From: Nitzschia sp. DOCU1
Taxonomy: Eukaryota; Bacillariophyta; Bacillariophyceae; Bacillariales; Bacillariaceae
DNA length: 64,000 nucleotides
Assembly: GCA_951394045.1 (NCBI GenBank)
Contig: OX595990.1
Location: 2,906,549 to 2,970,548 of the forward strand
Direction of reading: 5' to 3'
The position numbers were made by a program, and so were the translations under genes. A model generated the notes under the pieces. The model made no database searches and was not told the origin of the DNA. It worked only from the letters and a program-made list of their open reading frames with translations. Below are positions 1 through 10,404 of this stretch, piece by piece (positions within the stretch are counted from its first letter, which is position 1; the number at the start of each line of letters is the position of its first letter).

Positions 1-472
1 CAAAAGAAGTAGGTGTAACTATGGCTACGAGCTATACCGGAACACTATCAAATATCATACAGTACTATTACCCCGGAGAGTCTATATGGAAACAAGTCAC
101 AAAGGAGACTCCAAAGTTCATCATGAATCATACCACTCCAGTAGTAGTACGCTCCGCAAAGCAGCTTTCCACCACCAAGAATCGGTCGTCGAGTGAGTTA
201 GAATTGCACTACTAGTACATACGGCAGATAAGACTGGGTTCTTGTTAACTATAGTTTAACAAAGCACTATCCAATTGTAGGAACTTGTCCTTTGACGTTA
301 TAATCATACGATCGCTTTCTTCGTTGGCCGGAGTGATGATACCTGTCGACTTACATTACAAAAGTCTCAAAAGTCATTTTTCTATCTAGTAGCAAGAGAA
401 ACAAACGTTACTCGTTGTATTATGCTTATCTTTGGCTTATGTGCCCAACTGTTCTTGCCGTCGACTTTTTGC
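1..472. other. intergenic, no supported gene
   Basis: The first 470 bases hold only short open frames without recognisable motifs. The stretch lies downstream of the minus-strand membrane protein that ends at 473. No RNA gene, repeat or promoter signature stands out. Confidence 0.5.
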
Positions 473-1444
473 TCATGCCTTTGCAGCAAACGCTTCGGGC
501 GGCGGCGACGAAGGAGTCGCCGCCACGCCGTTGCCATTGGTATCCTCGTCATCAATGGAAAATGGATTATTGGTCGGACTAGAAGGATTCGTATCCACAG
601 CCGAAGACATTTCCGCCAATGCCAATTCTGCCGCAATCGGATTGGCATCTGTCCATGCTTGTTTGAGCGCTGCCCGGGGCAAGCAAAAGCCCAAACTAAT
701 CAACCAGGCTGGCATGAAAATGAGTCGATTCAAAATGGCCAATACCAAAGCTGCCGAACTGATCGAGTTGACTCCACTAAATCTCAAGACTTCAGCAAGA
801 AACTGGAAAAACGAAAGCAATGCAATAAAGGCTCCCAAACTGTTCCAACGAGCACCAAAAGTCGATCCATCCACTTGTTGACGCCAAAGTCTAACACTAA
901 AGAAGGTCAATGAAAAGATTCCCGTCATGCATAGCCATTCAAAGCCATCCACGAACCAAATAAATCCGCTGTTGACAATATGATTTAACTCGAGAGATCG
1001 CCATCCCATGCCTTCATCTCCACCGTCCACATCGTCACGGAGCCAATTATCGAGATTGTATTGCGTCGCCAGTGTTTCCGCTGCCATGGTCATGCCAATC
1101 CAAAAGAGATTTGCCAGCCATTCGGTAAATGCCCCACCCAGGGCCAGCGATATGATGGACACATTCAACATGAGACCCTTGGTCCCTCGGCAGGATAATA
1201 CCCATGCCATTTCCATTACAGGGTACGCAAAGAAAATCCATCCAATAGCATTCAAAACACTCGCCGCCGTCCATATTCCTTTTTTGCTGAGACGGAAATT
1301 CCAGTCGTCAATGAGATATCCCGGATCCAATTCCAGGTAAAGGTCCTTGTCAAAGGTCCGTTGTTTCTCTTGCGCATAATAGACGATGCGGACAATGTTG
1401 GCAGTCACGAAAAAGACGGCCGCAAGGGCACAAGATACGTTCAT
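473..1444 (-). CDS. multi-pass membrane protein, paralogue A of a divergent pair
   Basis: Predicted integral membrane protein of 323 residues with about six or seven hydrophobic segments and a disordered acidic Ser/Pro-rich tail of about 60 residues. The frame is open upstream to 1522, but I place the start at 1444 because from that Met the protein aligns end to end with its neighbour at 1919-2752: both begin with a short leader and a hydrophobic helix, then YAQE, an LDP-Y motif, NxxxWxFF and LDNW. The pair is transcribed divergently from a shared 475-bp spacer, so it probably arose by an inverted local duplication. I do not recognise the family; the topology resembles small polytopic proteins of unknown function. 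Only this copy has the long C-terminal tail. Confidence 0.8.
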   Translation of the reverse strand: MNVSCALAAVFFVTANIVRIVYYAQEKQRTFDKDLYLELDPGYLIDDWNFRLSKKGIWTAASVLNAIGWIFFAYPVMEMAWVLSCRGTKGLMLNVSIISLALGGAFTEWLANLFWIGMTMAAETLATQYNLDNWLRDDVDGGDEGMGWRSLELNHIVNSGFIWFVDGFEWLCMTGIFSLTFFSVRLWRQQVDGSTFGARWNSLGAFIALLSFFQFLAEVLRFSGVNSISSAALVLAILNRLIFMPAWLISLGFCLPRAALKQAWTDANPIAAELALAEMSSAVDTNPSSPTNNPFSIDDEDTNGNGVAATPSSPPPEAFAAKA

Positions 1445-1918
1445 TACCATGATGGTCGTAGTATGGTTGTTTATTGTTGGATGTACTCTTTGTTCAATAC
1501 TTGTGTGTAGCAACAGCAACAATCATGGGGTCATGTTTAGTAGATCCTGACTTATCGCACCTGCGGCGTTTTGGGGGAAACGCGGAGGCGCAAATGGCGA
1601 AACCATTCGTGGCTCGTCTAATGTGAAGTCACTGATTCCCCTTTAGCGATCTTTCTATGAATATTTTCAATAGAAAGACGCAATAAAAGGAATCACGACT
1701 CCGAAATTCCCTCTCTTTAATTAATTCGTGGTGCATCCGTTGGATCCAATTTCGTTCTGCTGACGGGACTTTTTGGCGCGCGGCGCGGTGTTTGGGTCAC
1801 GTTGGCGGCACCACCCGCATCGACCATGTTGCTGCGGCCGCTACTGTAGCTACTACAAACGTCATTTTCCCTCTAGTCATCTTAATGACTACACCCACAA
1901 CTAGCTACATTCTTCATT
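1445..1918. promoter_or_regulatory. divergent promoter region between two paralogues
   Basis: This 474-bp spacer separates two head-to-head paralogous genes, so it must hold both promoters. Around 1769-1782 there is a GC-rich element starting TTTTTGGCGCG, close to the E2F/DP consensus TTTSSCGC. A GCTACTGTAGC palindrome lies near 1836. Function is inferred from position and motif only. Confidence 0.4.
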
Positions 1919-2752
1919 ATGGATTTTACTTGTATTCTCGCGGCTCTCCTCTTTCTGATCGGCAACATCTTGACCATTGTCTTTTATGCCCAGGAGTACA
2001 AACGCCCGCATTATGATCAAGAGACTCACCAAGACTTGGATCCCGAGTACATTCAAGCCGAGTGGGCTTGGATCATTAAGGAACGTCCGAAATGGATGAG
2101 TGCCGGCATTATCAATGGACTGGCGTGGTTCTTCTTTTGTCTTCCCATGATTCAACTGGCATGGATTTTGAGTCATCGCGGATCCAAGAGTCTCTGGATT
2201 CACATTGGCATTGCCTTGTTTGCCTTGATTGGAGCTCTTACGGAGTGGATTGCACGGTTTTTATACATTGGAGCCAATCAAGCCATGCAATTGCTAGTGA
2301 ATGACTTCAATCTAGACAACTGGATCAGCGCGAATGCTAATGATCAAATTGGATGGCGTACCCTGGAAGTGACTCACATTATTGTTCGTGGCATGATTGG
2401 ACTCATTGACGCCTTTGAATGGATGGCTCTCTTTATTATCATGGTATTGGTACACATTTCCGTTCGACAATGGAGAGTTCATGACGCAGTGACGTTTGGT
2501 GCTTGTTGGAATTCCATGGGACTCTTTATTGGACTCCTCAGTGTCTTGGATTTCGTCGCGGAGATTTTGAGAATTCAAGGCTTTAAAATCTTTGGACAAA
2601 TCGCCTTTTGGTATGCGGCGGTCAATCGATTGTTGCTGATTCCATTGTGGTTGATTATTTTGGGAATTCGACTTCCCTATGCGGCCATGAAATTGAATGA
2701 ACCTTCTGATTCCATGGTCGATGCGCAACAATCACGAAACATGAATTCTTAG
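1919..2752 (+). CDS. multi-pass membrane protein, paralogue B of a divergent pair
   Basis: Predicted integral membrane protein of 277 residues with the same series of hydrophobic helices as the gene on the other side of the spacer. Shared landmarks are YAQE near residue 22, LDPEY, WFFF followed by MIQLAWIL, EWIARFL, LDNWI, an FGACWNS motif and a final helix with IPLWLIILG. It lacks the long disordered tail of its paralogue. The first Met is used because the leading hydrophobic helix starts there. No enzyme motif is visible and I cannot name the family. Confidence 0.82.
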   Translation: MDFTCILAALLFLIGNILTIVFYAQEYKRPHYDQETHQDLDPEYIQAEWAWIIKERPKWMSAGIINGLAWFFFCLPMIQLAWILSHRGSKSLWIHIGIALFALIGALTEWIARFLYIGANQAMQLLVNDFNLDNWISANANDQIGWRTLEVTHIIVRGMIGLIDAFEWMALFIIMVLVHISVRQWRVHDAVTFGACWNSMGLFIGLLSVLDFVAEILRIQGFKIFGQIAFWYAAVNRLLLIPLWLIILGIRLPYAAMKLNEPSDSMVDAQQSRNMNS

Positions 2753-3489
2753 GAAAATAATAACGGGGAATTGTGGAGGTGGACTATATAAGTTTGGCAG
2801 CAGCAACCGTCAAAAGCTTTCAATGATAGCAGTAGGTGGCATTTGCTGATAACTATAAAATAAAAACAAACAAACGAGTTACTACTAGTTTAGGTTGTGT
2901 CGCGTTCGCTCTAGCTAGCTACGGTAGATCGTAGCAGCAAGGTTGTTCGCGATGCTGCTATCATCGCTCTCAAACCTGCTTGTCTCCTCCATGTTCATAA
3001 CAATTTGTCAAGTTATTACGGGGGTGAATAATGCAAACAAGTGAATCATGTCCTTGTCGCCCAGTCGGAATGTCTCGTCTCTACTAGCTTTGGATTTCGT
3101 CCCGATTTCTACTATACTTCATATAGCTCAAAATAGTTGCCAACTGGATATTGTGTACTCTCTATGCTGCTTTAACTATAGCTTCTGGAGCCATAATAGT
3201 AATGCGATCCAACATCCTATGCTACTACAGACTCATTTCGCTTGTGCTACGACGTGCAATAGTACAGCCCGGCGGCCGCCGCCCGGTTTAGCAGATATGA
3301 TTCAATTGACTAAAAACTGTCCATCCGTCAACCGTTTACAACTACTCCACGCCGCTGCCACGAGAAATTCCGAAAGATCTTTCTTCGTCCAAAACCTGCA
3401 TCTACCTCAACCCATGCTTCTTTCTCTGACTTGTGGGGATGAGAAACAAAATATGACAAAGGCACGGTAACGCCCACACTATTCGTAGG
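2753..3489. other. intergenic region upstream of DPH6
   Basis: About 740 bp between two same-strand genes. An open frame at 3048-3470 has biased, motif-free composition and is not supported. The region presumably holds the terminator of the membrane protein and the promoter of the next gene. No repeat or RNA gene was seen. Confidence 0.45.
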
Positions 3490-5997
3490 ATGCGATTTGT
3501 AGCGCTCGTCTCGGGTGGAAAGGATTCAATTTACTCCATCCTGGAATGCATACGAAATGGACATGAACTTGTGGCATGCGTCCACATGGGAAGACCCGAG
3601 GCCGTTCAAGAAGAATCTTACATGTATCAAACGGCAGCTTCCGAAGTCGTTCGGGCTCTTGTCGAAGACTGCCTTGGTGTTCCATTATTAGTACATCAAC
3701 GAGTTGGGACAAGTGTGAATACATCGTTGGTATATGAGGGCGGTGACAGTTGTAGCTCCTCTGAGAGTACCGATGAGGTTGAAGATCTTTATATGGCGCT
3801 GAAAAAGGCCAAGGAGCTGTTTGACAATATCCAAGCCGTATCTTCCGGTGCGATTCTATCCACTTACCAACGTGTACGGATTGAAAATGTATGCAGTCGA
3901 TTGGACTTGACGTCACTTTCCTATCTCTGGCGACTTGCGCCACAAAAGGAATTGTTGCAGAGGATGCTTCAGGACGGCATCGAAGCGGTAGCCGTCCGAG
4001 TGGCATGCCCGCCTGGGTTGATACCCCAAAAGCATTTGAACAAGACGCTACGGTTTCTATGGGATACTGGTTTGCTGGAACGACTTCATCAGCGGTATCG
4101 GTTCCATGTGTGCGGAGAGGGTGGAGAATATGAGTCGCTAGTCATTGATTCCCCACTGCATCAGAAGAAATTGGTGCTGGATAAAGTGGAAATTGACGAA
4201 ACGGATGATGGAGTGGGTGATCTAAGAATCTTGGCTTGTCATGCAGAAAACAAGACGGAAGATGACATCCCGATCATTTGGAGTCCAGCGGAAGGAACTA
4301 TCAAAGTGCAAGGAAACGAGATATCAAGCGGGGCTCAACAGGCAGACGTATCTACTCCTTCGACCTTGTCAGTCCTGCCTGGGCCGACGGCGTCTCTTGT
4401 CCACCTCCCCCATATACGTCATTCTACGGGTGGTCTATTTCATTTCAGTGAGGTCATGGCAACTATGGCAGCATCCTCAGAGAACGCCTCCGAGGCAGAA
4501 CTTGCTGTCCAAGAAGCACTCGAAATCTTGTCCACGCTGGGCAAGACGCTCGAGCACAATGGCTCCAATGCCCAAGATGTAATGTTTGTTCACTTGTATC
4601 TGAGTGAAATTTCACATTTTGCTAATATCAATGCCCACTATCAAGCGTTCTTCGGTACTGTCCTTCCACCTTCCAGGAGTTGCGTGGCGGTCGGAAAGGG
4701 CGTTTTGCCTGGTGGTCGCCGAGTCCTTTTGGATTGTCTTGTACAGCCAGGTAGTGGTGAGTACATGCGAAGAACGAAGGAGAATGGTGCCGTTTCGAGC
4801 CCGTACGCTTCAGCAGCACGTGCTACCACGACTTCCAAGCTGCGGGAAGTTTTGCATGTGCAGTCGATTTCACATTGGGCGCCAGTTTGTGTCGGTCCTT
4901 ACAGCCAGGTCAATACTCTTCGATCTGGACTACATTTCATGGCGGGACAGATTGGTCTTGTTCCTGCTACAATGGAACTGCATCCGACCTGGAAGCTACA
5001 GTTGGAACAGTGTTGGAAGAATATTGCTGCCGTTCTGGATGCCCTTGATGGCGGCTCACTGAAAGAAAATCTGATATCCGGTATGATTTATGTTTCTCAT
5101 TCAGTTTACCATGACGACGATTCACATTCCTTGATTGAATCCTCTAGTCGCAGCATGATCGACGAAAACGCGAAATTGGCCGCCGGTCATATCGACGGCT
5201 TGGTGGACGAGAGCGAACTCTACGGAGGATATGAAGATGAAGGCACCTGGGAGGAAATGAAACTTCAGCAACAAAGAAATGACGGGGAAGAAGCGCAGCA
5301 TTTGTCCCCTATTCTAGTGGTATCCATTCCGGAGATGCCCAAAGGCGCCGCCGTAGAAGTGGAAGTTATCGCAGCTACAAAGGCAGCGGCAAAGTATCGG
5401 GAGGTCTCAAATACACACTATGCAACGACTTGTACTTTGTCAGAAACAGTGCCGTCTATGCGATGGGATACTGGTCATTCATTCCGCACGTTGGATACGA
5501 GTGATAACCAAGTCGTTCGGATCCACTCGTTTGTCCGGGTGCTTGGCCACCAGAATGTAGCCGTTGCACTCATTTTGGCGTCTGTGCCGGAGGGTGAGGG
5601 CGAGAAAGATGTACAACCAATCGAGCTACTCTCCAGCATGCTAGCAGCGTTGAGCAAAGTGCTTGCCGAGGGACGCGCTGGTTTGATGCCCTCCGATGCC
5701 TTGCATCTGCGTCTCTTTCACACTGCCACGAGGCGATCCTTGACCTGTGGTATTGAAGCCAGCGACGACGGACTCGCTCTCCGGTCTGCCTTTCAATGCG
5801 CGGTGACAAAGTGGGGCGACGAAGCGTCGCCTCCGGCCACATCTGTAGTCCCTGTTCATGCCATTGACGTCATCAATTGGCCAGGCACCCTTGCAGGCCG
5901 AGGGGCGATAAAGCTTGCGCTGCAGGCGCTTGTGATTGATTCGGTGCACCTCGAAACAGACATTTGGATTCACAAGGACCGTGAGTACCCTACTTGA
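3490..5997 (+). CDS. DPH6: diphthine-ammonia ligase with C-terminal Rid (YjgF/UK114) domains
   Basis: Predicted ATP-dependent diphthine-ammonia ligase, which performs the last step of diphthamide formation on elongation factor 2 in the cytosol. The N-terminal domain begins at residue 1 with the PP-loop motif SGGKDS (residues 8-13) and contains the family signature GEGGEYES near residue 215, so the start is secure. Two Rid/YjgF-like domains follow, roughly residues 315-430 (ending in a PGGRRVLLDCL stretch) and 455-565 (starting VGPYSQ). A longer, poorly conserved tail ends the 835-residue protein. This ATP-PPase plus two Rid domains arrangement is that of yeast Dph6 and plant homologues. The gene appears intronless. 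Confidence 0.93.
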   Translation: MRFVALVSGGKDSIYSILECIRNGHELVACVHMGRPEAVQEESYMYQTAASEVVRALVEDCLGVPLLVHQRVGTSVNTSLVYEGGDSCSSSESTDEVEDLYMALKKAKELFDNIQAVSSGAILSTYQRVRIENVCSRLDLTSLSYLWRLAPQKELLQRMLQDGIEAVAVRVACPPGLIPQKHLNKTLRFLWDTGLLERLHQRYRFHVCGEGGEYESLVIDSPLHQKKLVLDKVEIDETDDGVGDLRILACHAENKTEDDIPIIWSPAEGTIKVQGNEISSGAQQADVSTPSTLSVLPGPTASLVHLPHIRHSTGGLFHFSEVMATMAASSENASEAELAVQEALEILSTLGKTLEHNGSNAQDVMFVHLYLSEISHFANINAHYQAFFGTVLPPSRSCVAVGKGVLPGGRRVLLDCLVQPGSGEYMRRTKENGAVSSPYASAARATTTSKLREVLHVQSISHWAPVCVGPYSQVNTLRSGLHFMAGQIGLVPATMELHPTWKLQLEQCWKNIAAVLDALDGGSLKENLISGMIYVSHSVYHDDDSHSLIESSSRSMIDENAKLAAGHIDGLVDESELYGGYEDEGTWEEMKLQQQRNDGEEAQHLSPILVVSIPEMPKGAAVEVEVIAATKAAAKYREVSNTHYATTCTLSETVPSMRWDTGHSFRTLDTSDNQVVRIHSFVRVLGHQNVAVALILASVPEGEGEKDVQPIELLSSMLAALSKVLAEGRAGLMPSDALHLRLFHTATRRSLTCGIEASDDGLALRSAFQCAVTKWGDEASPPATSVVPVHAIDVINWPGTLAGRGAIKLALQALVIDSVHLETDIWIHKDREYPT

Positions 5998-6067
5998 GTC
6001 GAATGGCGAAACGACTTGTGCTATACTTTATAGTTTCAAATGGGAGTCAACATGATTTTGTCGGGGC

Positions 6068-8479
6068 TCAATAGCAGCGAGTGCAACAATTGCATTCCAC
6101 TCTTTCGTCGCCACAGGCGCAGTCGGCCGTCAGTTTCTTCAAATTGTACGAAGCCATGACGCAGACCTTCAAGGGAACTTCCCCGGTAAAATTGTTTCCG
6201 TGCAGAATCATCTGGGACAACGAATCTAGCTTCCCAAGAGTATCTGGAATCGGACCACTCAAGAAATTATTGTGAAGATAGAGTACCTCTAGTGAAAGGC
6301 CAAAGATGAGGGGGGTCGTGTCGGCGCAGTTCTAAACACTCTCGTCACTGTCTTACCGAGTTTTGAAAGGTCACCGAGTTCTTTTGGAATACTCCCAGTT
6401 AAAGCGTTCGCATCAAGACGAAGATGCTCGAGTTGCGTCAAATAGCCAAGTTCACTTGGGAGAGGCCCAGAAAGTCTGTTGTTGAAAAGGAAAAATGATT
6501 CTAAAGTGCCATGAGATTGAAGGAAACGCAATTTAGGTGTCGAAAGCTCCTTTGACGTACCGAGGTGCTCCAATCGGGAAACCGACGTTGGAATGGAGCC
6601 AGTAAAACGATTGCCGTCCATATACAAGACACCTGCAGTACACAACAAAGGTGTGAGAGTCGGCCGCTAAGTCAAATGCAATTTTCTGCTGAAGTACCTC
6701 TTACGCAAGAGTTCCAAGTTGCCTAGCTCCGGAGGCAACGAGCCGTCCAGTTTGTTATCATAAAGATGCAGATCATCTGGAGGAGTCGAGTCGTGAGCGA
6801 TAGATTTGAAAGAATTCGGAGCCAATGTCGCTTTTGAAGGCCAGCAATACTTACGCATCAGTCCTAGGTTTCCAAGTTGATTCCCGGGTAATTGGCCGTC
6901 TAGCCTGTTAGTATCGAGGTAGCAGATCTCTGGCATACGGCGCCTTGGGTGTGAGTTCTAGCCATGTCAAAATGATGTCGGCGGCAGCAGATGTTACTTA
7001 CGAAGCATTTTCAACTTTCCGATGGAGGCCGGGATGGAACCCGTCAGCTAGAGATTGCACAGCTATGTCAGTTCCTTCGTGCGTCACATCACAAATGGCG
7101 ATTCAACCGAGATCTTACCGTGTTTAGCCTTAAGCGCAAGTCGACTGAGGGACAAAACAGCAAATGTGAGGTTATCGACGATACTTATGAATTGGTACTT
7201 GCTTCGCTACCTACCAAGTTTGGATAAGGCGCCAAGGTTGTCGGGGATCTTGCCGATGAATCTGTTGTTGTCAAGATACAAAATGGCTACAGCAAGATAT
7301 GAGTTGAGACCACGGGGAAATTTGCTGCAAAGTAGCTTCATGACGTACCCAGTTCTGTCAATTTCGTTATGCTCGATGGAATCTTTCCTCCGATTCCATT
7401 GTTGTGAAGTCCAAGTGCCTCTGTGGAACAACGAACGAGGATGAGTTGCACTTCGACTGCACGGAGCGCTCATCGCAGTCGAAGATCTTACGTAAAGCAG
7501 ACAAATTCCCGATTTCGTCGGGAACTGTGCCATTCAATGCACAATCGTTAATAAAGAGTTGCTTCAGGTGCTCCAGTCGGCCGATGTGCGTCGGAATGGA
7601 TGATGTGAGTTTGTTGGGGCCAAGAAATAGGTCGACTGCAAGACGCAACAAGGACCAGTGAGAAATCGAGGATAGTCGACGCTTCAAGGATGACACGGCT
7701 CACATACCCAAGTTCTTCATGAGAAATACTGTCTCTGGAATGGTGCCCACAAGCTTATTCCCACCAAGATCAAGCGAGCGAATGTCAAGACCCAGCAAGC
7801 CGATTTCTTCTGGAATGGTGCCAGTGAGCGCATTCGAGGATAAATTCAACGATTTCACCAAGCCGATTGTTTCGCGATCATCAAGGCAATCAACCCCGTA
7901 CCAAAGACACACGGGATAGGACGAGAGCCAGTGACGGTCGTCTATCCATTTGTTACCTTTGGCAGGGCTTTGAGTCGCAAAGAATAGGGTAGCGAGGGCG
8001 AACCGAGTTCGGATTGTCTCCGCACCAGTTGTCTCCAAATCGGTATACACAAGCCATTCCATGGCACGGGCTGCAGGGCTGGAAAGGTCGCCTAGCCTTT
8101 CGGGCGACGTGATGCCCCAGTCCAAGATGAGCGACGAAATGGTTTTGCGACGAGTATCGGTAGTATCATGTTGGTGCATATACTCTTGCTCTCCGCGATC
8201 AAGTCCAAGAAGGAATCCAATTAACGTCAATGCCACAAGCATACTTAAAGCCAGAATGCCTTTGGCGCGTTTGGACATGCCGCTTCTACCATGATCTTTC
8301 ATTTGATCCTCGGATACCTTACGGAGAGGATTTCCCGAGAGGGCGTCAGCGACAGCACAAGCATCGGGATCATCCATGAAATCAAGACTTTTGGCAAATT
8401 CTTCCATCCTGCGAAGGTGACGCTCCCGCTCCTTGCGACGAAGATGTTGCCGGCCTGCGTTTTCGAAGGTGTTGAGCAT
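6068..8479 (-). CDS. LRR receptor-like transmembrane protein, eleven exons
   Basis: Single-pass membrane protein with extracellular-type leucine-rich repeats, of the plant-like class common in diatoms. I assembled eleven GT-AG exons: 7708-8479, 7492-7635, 7349-7420, 7215-7286, 7119-7144, 7002-7047, 6855-6929, 6705-6776, 6561-6632, 6357-6500 and 6068-6288. They join to 1716 nt, an unbroken frame of 571 residues. Exon 1 encodes a basic cytosolic head, a membrane helix (about 73-93), an LRRNT-like region ending WYGVDC, and the first LRRs. Later exons are single 72-bp LRRs or doublets, nearly all bounded by phase-1 introns; one LRR is split 26+46 bp by a phase-0 intron. The protein ends in a Cys-rich cap (CACGDE, then CNCCTRC). 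Introns are 60-78 bp. Ligand unknown; no kinase domain is present. Confidence 0.9.
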
Positions 8480-9015
8480 CGTTCCTCTTTCAAGTGCGGA
8501 AAATCGAATTTGTGGGCCTTATCAATGAGACAATCGAATGTCAGCTAGATTCATGATCCTGGTTGGTTCCTTGTTTGACTTCCGTCGTGATTTCTCCAAG
8601 TCATCGGAAATGGTGCTAATTACAGAAGGCTCCGAGAAGTTGAGTGACGAAACAACATGGAATCTTGAAACTCCGAAGAGCTCGCCGGGCGCGCACCATC
8701 ATCTTTTATTTAAGGATTCCACTTTGGGCGCGCTTGCGCGCACGGACTGCACCCGAAAAAACTCTCGTGATGCCGGCCACGCCGTATTCGAAGAACGTGC
8801 AAGATCATTGCTTGATGATGGCACGCAAAAAATCAAAAACTCCATCCAAGGCAGAACACGGCGCGCTCCGACTGTTGGCGAAATTGAACATCCATCGAAA
8901 CATCTTCCTCTCATTGTTTCTTGGACACTCCCATTCGGAGTCATTCATCCTCTTTGGTTGTTGCATTTGAGTGGTCCTCACTGCAAATTGCCATAAGTTT
9001 GTCAACGACATCATC
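8480..9015. promoter_or_regulatory. divergent promoter region (LRR gene / disordered-protein gene)
   Basis: The 536-bp gap separates the start of the minus-strand LRR gene from the plus-strand gene at 9016, so it should contain both promoters. A GC-rich element TTTGGGCGCGC sits around 8723-8733 with more CGCG steps just after, similar to an E2F-like site. The open frames here carry no recognisable domain. Confidence 0.35.
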
Positions 9016-10272
9016 ATGCGTCTCTACAATTCCACGTCATGCACTCCCGTGGGCGGCACGACGACAAGCAGTCCACGAAAAGTGAAGTGGTCTCCACCAA
9101 ATGCCTTTGTGCCCAAGGGGCCGTCTACGAGACCCTCTTCGGAGCCTCGAAATCATGTATCGACTACGGGTGGCTTTTATTCTGGCTACTCATTCTTTGA
9201 TACTCGCAACGACGGCGGGGGAAGGTATCCCGAGGACGAAAGTGGCTCCTCCCGAATGAGCAATTCGACGCTCAGTACGCAAAGTACACAAGCCCTCACG
9301 CCGATTCAGCGCAATCGCAGCTTTGCATTGCCTCGAAAGACAACACCGGCGAACTCTGGCTCCTTTTACTCTCCGCGCAAGGTGACGCAAGGTCTCGGGC
9401 AGCAATCGTGGTCGCCGAGAGCGGGCTCATTTCCATTCATGGTCATGCCAAGCAATGCAATGTGCAATACTGCTTCATCCTCTCCTCCGAACATCAAATT
9501 GAAACCAAGAACTCGTCATTCTCACTATGGCAAGAAGGAGAACTTTGCTCCGGAATTTGATGAGCAGTTCTCGGCGTCACTTGCATCCATGAGCTTGATT
9601 ACCGAGCCTCAAGGCAATGACGCCTTTGCAAGTCCGAAACAATCTTCTTCCCAGTCTTCGGATGACTCGGTATGGCTCGACTTTTCGCTGGATGGAAGCA
9701 ACAATCCTTTTCAAGTCCACAGCAAGAAGAAAAGCAAGTCGAGTCCCGAGTCTCAAGCTCACTTTTCACCGATTGAAAAGCAAATGTCTCATGGTCGCCG
9801 CACGCCAGTCATGACGGTAAAGCCTGCTCCTGTCCAGAGAACCAAGTCGGCTCATGTTCTCTTTCCGAGCCAGCACTCTCGGCAGCCCACGACGTCTTTC
9901 ATGACGGTCGCCAATGAACCGTCGGCGTTTGCTGCTCCGATCCGAAAGAGCTCCATGATGCCTTCTCTTGCCAAGCCAGTCGATAAGAAACGTGGCCGCC
10001 AGGCACTTTCTAGAACTCGTTCTGCCGCTGCAAGACCCAGCTCAGCGCCGCTCTTGGCACCGTCACGCAATGATGTCGAGCCGATTATCTTTTCTCACGC
10101 CAGTAGTGACAAATTGGAAGTTTCGCCCTCGAAAAGTCTCATTGACTTTTCAAAGTATACCAACATGCTTCGAACTGCTGTGCCCTTTGATTATGTTCAA
10201 CTTGCCATGGAACGCGATGGCGTGGATGAAGCGATTATTGGACTCGTGGCAGCGGCCCACAATAGCCCTTAG
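9016..10272 (+). CDS. Ser/Pro-rich disordered protein with a WASHC3/formin-like C-terminal motif
   Basis: Predicted 418-residue protein, largely disordered and rich in Ser, Pro, Thr, Lys and Arg, with several SP sites. The frame extends upstream to 8971 through a GTG codon only; the first ATG is at 9016. The last 45 residues differ and look folded: a pattern Y-x2-ML-x3-VP-x3-V-x3-M-x2-DGVD, close to the short helical motif found in WASHC3 (CCDC53) and some formin-like proteins (typically Y-x2-MLKMGVP-x2-AV-x2-KM-x2-DG). That suggests a cytoskeleton or scaffold partner, but this is inference from one short motif. No catalytic domain is visible. Confidence 0.7.
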   Translation: MRLYNSTSCTPVGGTTTSSPRKVKWSPPNAFVPKGPSTRPSSEPRNHVSTTGGFYSGYSFFDTRNDGGGRYPEDESGSSRMSNSTLSTQSTQALTPIQRNRSFALPRKTTPANSGSFYSPRKVTQGLGQQSWSPRAGSFPFMVMPSNAMCNTASSSPPNIKLKPRTRHSHYGKKENFAPEFDEQFSASLASMSLITEPQGNDAFASPKQSSSQSSDDSVWLDFSLDGSNNPFQVHSKKKSKSSPESQAHFSPIEKQMSHGRRTPVMTVKPAPVQRTKSAHVLFPSQHSRQPTTSFMTVANEPSAFAAPIRKSSMMPSLAKPVDKKRGRQALSRTRSAAARPSSAPLLAPSRNDVEPIIFSHASSDKLEVSPSKSLIDFSKYTNMLRTAVPFDYVQLAMERDGVDEAIIGLVAAAHNSP

Positions 10273-10404
10273 ACTGCTGGTAGTCTTGTATGTTTCCGTA
10301 TGGCGGCAGGGAAAGCACCGAAGATAGTAGAGCCGCCTCGTTCGAAATATCATAGTCACAAACTGTAGTTTATCTACCTAATTATTGCAATATTATACAT
10401 GGTG

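Noticed and set aside
422..913. Plus-strand frames of 163 and 149 codons
   Set aside because: They are antisense shadows of the membrane protein at 473-1444.
3048..3470. 140-codon frame upstream of DPH6
   Set aside because: No domain, leader or biased codon pattern; the composition is that of intergenic DNA.
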